Positions 1-6,142 of a DNA stretch of 21,250 bases are shown one piece after another. A program made the translations under genes and the position numbers. The stretch is from positions 1 through 21,250 of the forward strand of contig JADGON010000369.1 of assembly GCA_017882945.1 (NCBI GenBank). Reading direction: 5' to 3'. The DNA comes from Acidimicrobiia bacterium. Lineage in GTDB: Bacteria > Actinomycetota > Acidimicrobiia > IMCC26256 > JAENVU01. The first letter of the stretch is position 1. Each line of letters begins with the position of its first letter. The notes below the pieces were generated by a model. The model did not search any database. It was not told the origin of the DNA and saw only the letters and a program-made list of their open reading frames with translations.

Positions 1-2
1 GT

Positions 3-521
3 GACGTCCAGGATCTCGACGCCGCGCTTGCGGCGACCATGCTGCGATCCGCGTTCGTCGCGGATGCGACCGAGGCGGTGCACGAGTCGTTGGATCTCGA
101 CGAGGTCATCGGGCGAGTGGTCGAGCAGTCCTGTCGCCTGGTCGGTGCGGGCAGCGCGTCGTTGCGGCTCACCGACGATGTGGGCGATCTCCGGCCCGTC
201 GCGACCCAGGTCGACATCGCCGGCGAGGTTCCCTCCGAGTCCGCCGAACCGAGTGCCGACATGCTGAAGGTCGTCGGCCAGACGCGTGAGCCCGCGCTGC
301 TCAACTCGGGCACGGTGTCGGTGCTGTGCGTGCCGCTGACCCATCATGGCCGGCTCCTCGGTCTCATCACCCTGGGGTCGAGCGCGGCCAATCGGTTCGA
401 CGAACACGACGCCGCGCTGCTCGGCCGGTTCGCGGCTCCCGCCGCCAACGCGATCGCGAACGCCCAGCGCTACGAAGCCGCGGTCTTCCTCCTCGACAGC
501 GACACGCTCGACGCCGCCTGA
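3..521 (+). CDS. GAF-domain protein, C-terminal part (5' truncated)
   Basis: The reading frame is open at the left edge of the window, so the true start lies upstream; 172 residues are visible. They show one GAF-like sensor domain: a helical lead-in (LDLDEVIGRVVEQ), a strand with SASLRLTDD, a central strand with VSVLCVPLTHHGRLLGLITL, and a closing helix with LLGRFAAPAANAIANAQ. This order is typical of GAF domains that precede or follow histidine-kinase, phosphatase or response-regulator modules. No output domain follows the GAF in the visible part, so any effector would be upstream. The ligand cannot be read from sequence. The gene converges on the CoA-transferase operon with 14 bp between the two stop codons. 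The fold call is fairly safe; the role is unknown. Confidence 0.8.
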   Translation, partial: DVQDLDAALAATMLRSAFVADATEAVHESLDLDEVIGRVVEQSCRLVGAGSASLRLTDDVGDLRPVATQVDIAGEVPSESAEPSADMLKVVGQTREPALLNSGTVSVLCVPLTHHGRLLGLITLGSSAANRFDEHDAALLGRFAAPAANAIANAQRYEAAVFLLDSDTLDAA

Positions 522-539
522 CCCGGCGGTCGGGGTCAG
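518..539. terminator. Possible bidirectional hairpin between convergent stops
   Basis: A perfect 7-bp inverted repeat (CTGACCC at 518-524, GGGTCAG at 533-539) has an 8-nt loop. The two arms contain the stop codons of the convergent GAF and CoA-transferase genes. There is no T-run on either side, so intrinsic termination is only a suggestion. Confidence 0.35.
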
Positions 540-1741
540 ATCGTCCAGGGGTAGTCCGGCTGGGGCCAGTTGACCACGTTGGCTGCGAAGAGCGCTTGGA
601 CCTCGGGCTCGGAGTAGCCGAGCCAGTCGAGGATCTCGCGCGTGTTCTCGCCGACGCGCGGCGGCGGTCCGTGGACGTGCGCCGGCGTGTCGGAGAACTG
701 GATCAGCTCGCCGAACTGCCGCAGCGTCCCCATGATCGGGTGCTCGTACTCGGCCACCAGGCCGAGGCGCTCGTTGTCGGCGTCGAACAGCACGAGATCA
801 CCGGCCTTCGTGTCGACCGGGATCTCGTTCGGCACCCCCGCGTCGTCGAGCGCACCGGTCCACATCTGCGCCGTCTTCAGCACGAACCGCGCCGCGAGCA
901 ACGCCTCGAGCTCTTCACGGTTCTCGCGGCGAAGGTCCGCAACTGCGAACCGGGCATCGTTCGCGAGCTCGGGCAGGCCGAGCGCGCCACACAGCGCGAC
1001 CCACTCCGGCTCCTTCACGGCGGCGATCTGGATCCAACCGTCTTGGGTCTCGTAGAGCCGGTAACAGGCGTCGATCCCGTGCAATCCCTGGTCCAGCCTC
1101 GGGCGGGGGAGTGCCTCTCCATCCACGAGCAGCGCGTCCGAAGCGAACACGGCGCCGCCGTCCATGAGCGACGTCCAGAGCTCCTGGCCCTCACCGGTGC
1201 GCCGCTGGTGGAGGAGCGCGGCGAGCACACCGACGACCGAGAGCATCGCGTTCGCCGCGTCGCACATCCCGAAGCGGTAGTAGAGCGGCGTGTTGCCGGT
1301 GTGCGCGGCGCCGGCTTCGTATTCGAGCCCGGAGGACGCCTGGTAGAGCGGGTCCAGCCCGCCGAAGTGCGCGAGCGGTCCTTCGAACCCGTACGCCCAG
1401 GTGTTGCAGTAGACGACATCGGGATTCACACGCTTGCAGTCGTCGTACCCGATGCCGAGCCGGTTCGCGACGCCGGCCGTCATGTTGTGGTGGACGATGT
1501 CGGCCTGGGCCACGAGCTCGAGGGCGATCTTCAATCCGTCCGGGTGCTTGAGGTCGAGCGCGATGTCACGCTTGCCGCGCTGGCACGCGAAGAACGGCTT
1601 CCCGGCCAGTCGCATGCCGTCGCCGGTGACCGGCTCGACCTTGATGACCTCGGCGCCGAGGTCGCCGATGATCATCGGTCCGAACGGTCCGGCGAGGTAC
1701 TGGCCGAAGTCGATGACGCGAACCCCTTCGAGCGCATCCAT
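536..1741 (-). CDS. CaiB/BaiF family (class III) CoA-transferase, catalytic-Asp subunit
   Basis: A 401-residue protein of the family III CoA-transferases, which move CoA between carboxylic acids through an aspartyl-CoA thioester. The N-terminus (LEGVRVIDFGQYLAGPFG) and the GDLGAEVIKVEP segment are family signatures. Aligned by eye to formyl-CoA transferase, the nucleophilic Asp corresponds to D161 in GMCDAANAML, followed by the conserved VGVLAAL helix. Length is normal for the family. The ATG at 1741 is preceded by a strong Shine-Dalgarno (GGGGAGG, 7 nt spacing) and overlaps the upstream gene's TGA by one base (TGATG), so the two are almost certainly co-translated. The partner gene lacks the Asp, so the pair may form a heterodimer. 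The substrate is unknown; acyl-CoA, steroid or aromatic-acid activation are all possible. Confidence 0.9.
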   Translation of the reverse strand: MDALEGVRVIDFGQYLAGPFGPMIIGDLGAEVIKVEPVTGDGMRLAGKPFFACQRGKRDIALDLKHPDGLKIALELVAQADIVHHNMTAGVANRLGIGYDDCKRVNPDVVYCNTWAYGFEGPLAHFGGLDPLYQASSGLEYEAGAAHTGNTPLYYRFGMCDAANAMLSVVGVLAALLHQRRTGEGQELWTSLMDGGAVFASDALLVDGEALPRPRLDQGLHGIDACYRLYETQDGWIQIAAVKEPEWVALCGALGLPELANDARFAVADLRRENREELEALLAARFVLKTAQMWTGALDDAGVPNEIPVDTKAGDLVLFDADNERLGLVAEYEHPIMGTLRQFGELIQFSDTPAHVHGPPPRVGENTREILDWLGYSEPEVQALFAANVVNWPQPDYPWTI

Positions 1742-2916
1742 CAGTCGACCTCCCCGCTGAACGCGGCGATGTCGGCATCGCTGTAGCCGAGCAGTCCGAA
1801 GATCTCGACGTTGTGCTCGCCCGGCAGCGGTTGGGGACCCTGGATCCCGCCCGGCGTGCCGAGCAGGTTGATCGGGACGCCGATCTGCGTGGTGTGGCCG
1901 AGCTCCGGGTCGTCGATCTCCGCGACCATTCCGTTTGCCACGAGCTGCGGATGCGGATGCCCGCCGGCGCCCAGAGCCTCCTCCATGGTGATGACCGCCT
2001 CGATCGCGTGGTTGTTCTCCTGGAACGTGCGCACGAGCTCGTCGCGCGGGTGGTGCTTGTACGCCTCCCTCCGGGCCGCAGTGAACCCCTCGCGATCTTC
2101 GGGTGCCATGGTGAGGAACGTCAGCGGGTCGGGCGGGTCTTCGAGGCCGAGCAGCTCGTCCTGGCTCGCCTGGGGGGTGAGGCCGCTCATCACGGACGAG
2201 TGCACCCACTCTCCGTCGGCGACCTCGAAGAGCATCTGCTGGTGGATGCCGGGCGGATAGCTCTTGCCCATCAGGTCGTGGAACGCGGCGGGCGCCTTCT
2301 CGACGTGCTGCCAGATCTGCGTCGTGTAGAGCAGCGCGCCCTGGTACAGCGACGTGGTGACGTGCTGGCCGCGTCCCGTCTCTTCGCGCGCCACGAGCGC
2401 GGCGAGGATCCCGGTGGGGATGAGGAACGCCGCGCCCATGCTCGGCATCGGCATGTGCAGGAAGATGGGGCCCATGCGCCAACCCGGTTGCTCCCACTGC
2501 TGACCGCTGCTCGCCTGGATGAGCGCGTCGTAACCGGCCCGCGAGGCGAAGCGGTGACCATCGGGGTAGCCGGGACACGAGCTGTAGACGAGTCGCGAGT
2601 TGCGCGCGTGCAGCGCGTCGTACCCGATTCCGAGGCGGTCCGTGACTCCGGGACGGAAGGTCTCGACGATCACATCCGCGTCGTCGACGAGGCGCAGGAA
2701 TGCTTCGAGCCCGTCGGCCCGCTTCAGGTCAACCGTCACCGAGCGCCGCGAGCGGTTCCAGACCGCGTACCCCGAGTACGCGCGGAACGGGTCGCCGCCG
2801 GGGGGCTCGACCTTGATGACGTCCGCGCCCTGCTCGGCCAGCAGCATCACGCCGAGGGGCCCGGCGATGCCCCAGGACAGGTCCAGGATGCGCACTCCAT
2901 CGAGCGCACCGGCCAT
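1741..2916 (-). CDS. CaiB/BaiF family (class III) CoA-transferase, subunit without the usual Asp
   Basis: A 391-residue paralogue of its downstream neighbour, with the same N-terminal signature (LDGVRILDLSWGIAGPLG), the EQGADVIKVEPPGGDP segment and the RLGIGYDALHARN block. At the position of the catalytic Asp of the neighbour (D161) there is Ser159, in a PMPSMGAAFLIP stretch, and no nearby Asp replaces it. The tandem order and one-base stop/start overlap suggest that it is the structural or substrate-binding half of a heteromeric transferase; a degenerate enzyme is the alternative. The ATG at 2916 has a strong Shine-Dalgarno (GAGGGG, about 5 nt spacing). It is the first gene of the operon, and an 18-bp palindrome lies about 50 bp upstream. 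The substrate is unknown. Confidence 0.88.
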   Translation of the reverse strand: MAGALDGVRILDLSWGIAGPLGVMLLAEQGADVIKVEPPGGDPFRAYSGYAVWNRSRRSVTVDLKRADGLEAFLRLVDDADVIVETFRPGVTDRLGIGYDALHARNSRLVYSSCPGYPDGHRFASRAGYDALIQASSGQQWEQPGWRMGPIFLHMPMPSMGAAFLIPTGILAALVAREETGRGQHVTTSLYQGALLYTTQIWQHVEKAPAAFHDLMGKSYPPGIHQQMLFEVADGEWVHSSVMSGLTPQASQDELLGLEDPPDPLTFLTMAPEDREGFTAARREAYKHHPRDELVRTFQENNHAIEAVITMEEALGAGGHPHPQLVANGMVAEIDDPELGHTTQIGVPINLLGTPGGIQGPQPLPGEHNVEIFGLLGYSDADIAAFSGEVD

Positions 2917-2921
2917 CAGAT

Positions 2922-2928
2922 CCCCCTC
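2922..2928 (-). promoter_or_regulatory. Shine-Dalgarno for the CoA-transferase operon
   Basis: GAGGGGG on the minus strand ends 5 nt before the ATG at 2916. It fixes that start among the possible upstream codons. Confidence 0.7.
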
Positions 2929-2966
2929 GTCGACGTGATCACGGCTCGACGTCAGCCTCGCGCATT

Positions 2967-2984
2967 CCTGACACTCATGTCAGG
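2967..2984. promoter_or_regulatory. 18-bp palindrome, candidate operator of the CoA-transferase operon
   Basis: CCTGACA and TGTCAGG form perfect 7-bp arms around a 4-nt centre, 51-68 bp upstream of the first CoA-transferase ATG and just past the 3' end of the hydrolase gene. Size and position suit a dimeric repressor of the TetR or GntR type. A shorter palindrome, CGTGATCACG, sits at 2934-2943 between it and the start. No regulator gene is adjacent, so the binding protein is unknown. A weak terminator hairpin is the alternative. Confidence 0.4.
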
Positions 2985-2988
2985 GTGG

Positions 2989-3987
2989 CTATCCGGGGTC
3001 GGACTCCAGGGTGCTCACTCCGGCGACCGTGCCGGTGCGCTCGAGCCGGGTGAGCGCGTGCTTGTCGTGGCGCAGGTAGCGGTCGAGGAAGTTGTCGATC
3101 GTCCGAACGATCTGGTCGAGGTAGGGCGCCCCGAACGGAGTGTGGGGTGCGCCGAGCAACGTCAGCAGGAACTTCGGTGCCTTCGCCTTGGAGTACGACT
3201 TCGTGCTCCCGGCGTACGGAACCGTGCCGTCCTTGTCGCCGTGGACGAGCAGCAGCGGCACGCGCGGCCAGGTCCAGGTCCCACCCGGGAAGGTGAGCTG
3301 CAGCCCCGACAACGGAACCGCCGCCTTGATCCGCGGATCGGCGTTGGCACTGTTGTAGGTGACGCCGAGCGTCGTGATCGCGCCGAGCGAGTGACCCATC
3401 GCGCCGATCTCCTTGCGGTCCATGAGACCGTGGAGCGGTCCGTCGTGACGGTTCATGGTCAGCATCTTGTCGATGACGAAGCTCACGTCCGCGGGTTGGT
3501 TCACGTAGTCGACGAGCTTCGGTCCGCCGGGCGCGTTGCGATTCGAGAGCGGGAACGTCGGGGCCGCGACGACGTAGCCATGGGCCGCGATCCGACGTAG
3601 CAGCACTTCGCCGTACGCGGGCCCGCTTGCGGTGAAGCCGTGGGAGAACACGATGAGGGGAAACGGTCCCCCGCGTCGTGCCGGCTTCGCGGACGGCGTC
3701 GATGGCTTCGACTGATCGCCGGGCGCGCCCGTCGCCGGGTACATGATGAGCACGGGGAGCGTGCGATCAGGTGCGCCGGCATAGGTGCCGTTCTTGTCGG
3801 TACGGCGGCTCTTGTCGACGAAGACGACTTCGCGCTTGCCGACCGCGTATTCGGTGAGTGCGCCGGGCCGCGCGTCCGCGCGTGCGAAGGTGGAGGCGCC
3901 GACCGGCGTGCCGACCGCCGGACCGACGATCGCGGCGGTGACGAGGACCGCGATCGCAGCTCGCTGGAACCGATGCTCGGAGTGCAT
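2989..3987 (-). CDS. Secreted alpha/beta hydrolase (dienelactone hydrolase / PAF-acetylhydrolase / cutinase-like)
   Basis: A 332-residue alpha/beta-hydrolase. Residues 1-32 form a signal peptide: a short basic start, then hydrophobic AIAVLVTAAIVGPAVGTPVGA. The catalytic parts are all visible: the oxyanion-region SHGF near 115-118, the nucleophile elbow GHSLG with Ser200, the acid in HGDKDGTVP (probably Asp253) and His282 in GAPHTPF. The architecture matches secreted esterases or lipases of the chlorophyllase/PAF-AH/PETase-like group, but the substrate cannot be deduced. The ATG at 3987 gives a complete signal peptide. The gene sits alone between two minus-strand operons, with about 200 bp upstream holding two inverted repeats. 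All triad residues are intact, so it is likely an active extracellular or cell-wall hydrolase. Confidence 0.88.
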   Translation of the reverse strand: MHSEHRFQRAAIAVLVTAAIVGPAVGTPVGASTFARADARPGALTEYAVGKREVVFVDKSRRTDKNGTYAGAPDRTLPVLIMYPATGAPGDQSKPSTPSAKPARRGGPFPLIVFSHGFTASGPAYGEVLLRRIAAHGYVVAAPTFPLSNRNAPGGPKLVDYVNQPADVSFVIDKMLTMNRHDGPLHGLMDRKEIGAMGHSLGAITTLGVTYNSANADPRIKAAVPLSGLQLTFPGGTWTWPRVPLLLVHGDKDGTVPYAGSTKSYSKAKAPKFLLTLLGAPHTPFGAPYLDQIVRTIDNFLDRYLRHDKHALTRLERTGTVAGVSTLESDPG

Positions 3988-4031
3988 GGGCTCGGTCTAG
4001 CAGACGAACGGTGCAAATCGCCCGCGCGCGC

Positions 4032-4072
4032 CGAGACTCTGCACCCCGGGCGGGTTGGGATGCAGAGTCTCG
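4032..4072. repeat. 12-bp perfect inverted repeat upstream of the secreted hydrolase
   Basis: CGAGACTCTGCA (4032-4043) and TGCAGAGTCTCG (4061-4072) are perfect arms around a 17-nt centre. An inner CCC/GGG pairing could extend the stem past one bulge. It lies 45-85 bp upstream of the hydrolase ATG and about 120 bp past the stop of the preceding minus-strand gene. No T-run follows on either strand. It may be an operator for the hydrolase or a terminator for the upstream gene. The rest of the gene-free stretch 3988-4193 holds only the small palindrome at 4142-4157. Confidence 0.5.
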
Positions 4073-4141
4073 AAACGCGAAAGCGCGCGTGTTGCAGTGT
4101 CCCCCAGGACCGCCCGCTGAGCGGCACGGTATCCGCGCCAT

Positions 4142-4157
4142 CCATGCGCCCGCATGG
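4142..4157. repeat. Short palindrome CCATGCG-CC-CGCATGG
   Basis: Perfect 7-bp arms with a 2-nt centre, 37 bp past the stop of the beta-lactamase-fold gene on the minus strand. It could be part of its terminator, but no T-tract is present. Confidence 0.3.
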
Positions 4158-4193
4158 GTCATTCGACCTATTCGGTGGGTCGGCGTGCGGGGG

Positions 4194-5300
4194 TCAGCAG
4201 AGCGCCGCGAGGCTCGACAGCGCGATGCCGCGGCGGCCCTGGCGGATGACGTGCTGGTCCATGCCGTTGGTGACGTACGCGAACGACAACCCGCTCTCCG
4301 GGTCGGCCCAGGCGATCTGCCCGCCGGCACCGTTGTGCCCGAACGAGCGCGGCGACCCGGTGTGCCCGAAGCCGCGCAGGTTGGCACGGCCGTCGTCGCC
4401 GGCAACGATGAGGCCGAGCGTCCGGTTGGCGGGGATGCCGGACCATCGCTCGGGCCGGTGGTTGCGGACGCGGCCGGTGCCGTCCGCAAGCATCGCGGGG
4501 TCCCAGATCTCGCCCGGGTTGTGCAGCAGCGCCTGGTAGAAGAGCGCCAGGTCGGCCGCGCGCATCACGCCGCCGCCACCAGGGACGCCGAGCGCGCGCA
4601 GCTTCGGGTCGTTGAAGCCCAGGAGCAGGTCCGCGGTCACGTCGCTGAAGGGGAGCTCCCGGATGCCGAGCGTGGCCTCGAGCTCGTCGGGTGTCGCCTC
4701 GTCACCGACGTTCACGAGATGGGCGACCCCGGCTTGATCCTCGACCGGAGCGCCGAGCACCCGGCGCGGCAAGCCCGCCGGTCCGGTGATGCGGTGCTCG
4801 ATGAGGTCGGCGTAGTCCATGTCGCTCACGCGGTCCATGATCTCGACGAGCACCCAGTGGGCCGAGGTCGGGTGGTACTCGTAGGTCGAGTCGGGCTCCC
4901 AGTTGAGCCGCCAGCGGGCGAACTGCTCGACCCGTCCTTGCCGGGTCCACTGCTGCGGTGGTCCGAGCGGCGCGTACGGGAAGCCGGACGTGTGGAGCAT
5001 CACCTGCTCGACGGTGATCGACTCCTTGCCGTTGCTGGCGAACTCGGGGATGTAGTCCGCGACGGGGCGCGACTCGTCGATCAGGCCGTCGGTGATGAGG
5101 GTCCACGCGCCAGACGCGACGAACGCCTTGGTCGCGGAGAACACGACGTAGCGCGTGTCCGTGGTCGCGTCACCGAATGCCTCGAAGTGCTCGAGCTCGC
5201 CGTTCCGAGCGATCGCGACCTGGCACGAGGGAAGCAGTCCGGAGTCGATCTCGCGCTGCGCGCGCGTGAGCAGCGCGCCCACCTCGGCGCTCGTGCTCAA
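4194..5300 (-). CDS. Serine hydrolase of the beta-lactamase / penicillin-binding-protein fold (class C/EstB-like)
   Basis: A 368-residue serine hydrolase. The SxxK motif is SATK (Ser55, Lys58) in VVFSATKAFVASG. A Tyr in YEYHPTS (Tyr142) fits the YxN/YxS position, and the third motif appears as HNG (322-324) in FGHNGAGGQIAW. HTSGFPYAP near 103-111 and the YVTNGM end are typical of family VIII esterases and D-aminopeptidase or EstB-like proteins, not true beta-lactamases. No signal peptide is visible, so it is probably cytoplasmic. The start chosen is TTG at 5300, which overlaps the stop of the upstream membrane-protein gene by four bases (TTGA). A GTG at 5282 is a shorter alternative, and neither has a strong ribosome site. 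The coupling suggests joint expression with the membrane protein. The substrate is unknown; an ester or small peptide is likely. Confidence 0.87.
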   Translation of the reverse strand: MSTSAEVGALLTRAQREIDSGLLPSCQVAIARNGELEHFEAFGDATTDTRYVVFSATKAFVASGAWTLITDGLIDESRPVADYIPEFASNGKESITVEQVMLHTSGFPYAPLGPPQQWTRQGRVEQFARWRLNWEPDSTYEYHPTSAHWVLVEIMDRVSDMDYADLIEHRITGPAGLPRRVLGAPVEDQAGVAHLVNVGDEATPDELEATLGIRELPFSDVTADLLLGFNDPKLRALGVPGGGGVMRAADLALFYQALLHNPGEIWDPAMLADGTGRVRNHRPERWSGIPANRTLGLIVAGDDGRANLRGFGHTGSPRSFGHNGAGGQIAWADPESGLSFAYVTNGMDQHVIRQGRRGIALSSLAALC

Positions 5301-6013
5301 GCCGGACCAGCCTGCACCGCCCGGGCGAGCGACTCTTCCCAGGCCCAGTTGGCTTCGAAGTGGCGATTGCCGTCGTCCATGATGTTGTACAGCCAGAAGA
5401 ACGAGTAGACGCCGCACGTGAAGATCGCCGCCAGGATCCGGCCGACGTAGTTCTGCGGCTGGTGCAAGCGATTGACGTCCGGTACGTCCACCGGTGTGCC
5501 GAGCCGGGTGAAGATGAACGCGAGCTCGTTCTCGGCTCCACCCTCGTTGTAGTCGTGCTTGACGAGGTCGCCGTCGAGCAGCACGTAGAGCACGAGCTCG
5601 ACGATGCCCCGCGCCACCAGCGCGAGCACCAGCCAGATGACCGGGTCGCGGAACTCCCGGGTGAGCCGGCGCAGTCCTTCGAGGTGGGTGGCGACTCGCT
5701 CGAAGTTGCCGCGCAGCTCTTCGTCGAGGCCCTGGGCCGTCGCCCGCTCCCAGGCGACCGCGTTCGCCGCTTCGAGCAGCTCCAGGCGTCGGAGGTTGTG
5801 GTCCCGTGACCGGTGGACGAGCTGGTACACGACGTAGACGAGGTAGTACCCGCACGTGAGCACGGTCCATCCGAACGCGGTCCAGAAGTCGAAGATGTAG
5901 TCCGTCTCGTTGCGTCTGAGGTACGCGGCGCGCACGCGCTCCGCGGCGGGGAGCTGGGGCGGCGGGACGTACTGCGGCTGCGGCGGTGGCTGAGGCATGG
6001 GTGGTTGGGTCAC
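5297..6013 (-). CDS. Membrane protein with proline-rich N-terminus and duplicated CG-Y module (DUF4234-like)
   Basis: A 238-residue protein. Residues 1-22 are Pro/Gln-rich. Predicted membrane segments lie at about 44-64, 125-147 and 191-210. Two segments resemble each other: near 43-73 (AFGWTVLTCGYYLVYVVYQL, then RSRDHN) and near 191-220 (RILAAIFTCGVYSFFWLYNI, then DDGNRHF). Both have the form hydrophobic-TCG-Y-hydrophobic-Y followed by a charged patch with N/H. This is reminiscent of DUF4234-type modules, a resemblance from memory and not tested. The middle part (75-125) is a charged helical stretch. The GTG at 6013 is chosen because a TAGGGT box lies 8 nt upstream; ATG at 5998 is the alternative. 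The gene is translationally coupled to the downstream serine hydrolase. Function unknown. Confidence 0.75.
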   Translation of the reverse strand: MTQPPMPQPPPQPQYVPPPQLPAAERVRAAYLRRNETDYIFDFWTAFGWTVLTCGYYLVYVVYQLVHRSRDHNLRRLELLEAANAVAWERATAQGLDEELRGNFERVATHLEGLRRLTREFRDPVIWLVLALVARGIVELVLYVLLDGDLVKHDYNEGGAENELAFIFTRLGTPVDVPDVNRLHQPQNYVGRILAAIFTCGVYSFFWLYNIMDDGNRHFEANWAWEESLARAVQAGPA

Positions 6014-6021
6014 GAGCCGCG

Positions 6022-6027
6022 ACCCTA
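6022..6027 (-). promoter_or_regulatory. -10-like TAGGGT close to the GTG at 6013
   Basis: A TANNNT hexamer on the minus strand is separated from the GTG start by 8 nt, the geometry of leaderless actinobacterial promoters. No clear -35 box is seen. The 6014-6142 region is the divergent promoter region shared with the LuxR-type gene. Confidence 0.35.
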
Positions 6028-6142
6028 CGCGGTCCCCCGGGCGACGTCACCGGGCGAGGTCTATCGTGTCTGCGGGACAGGCCAGATGGGCGTACCGGTG
6101 ATGGGTTTGGTGCCGTGAACCCCGCATCATGAGCGTGGCGGG

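Noticed and set aside
326..1786. Long plus-strand open frame opposite the first CoA-transferase gene
   Set aside because: Arg/Val-rich, low-similarity translation typical of the antisense of high-GC genes; the minus strand encodes a complete family protein.
1813..3600. 595-codon plus-strand open frame
   Set aside because: Runs antisense across two unrelated minus-strand genes, so it is a codon-composition artefact.
4194..5300. An antibiotic-resistance beta-lactamase
   Set aside because: The fold is right, but the motifs (HNG instead of KTG, no signal peptide) fit esterase or peptidase relatives better.
4011..5408. 465-codon plus-strand open frame
   Set aside because: Antisense to the beta-lactamase-fold gene, whose catalytic motifs are intact; no recognisable domain on the plus strand.
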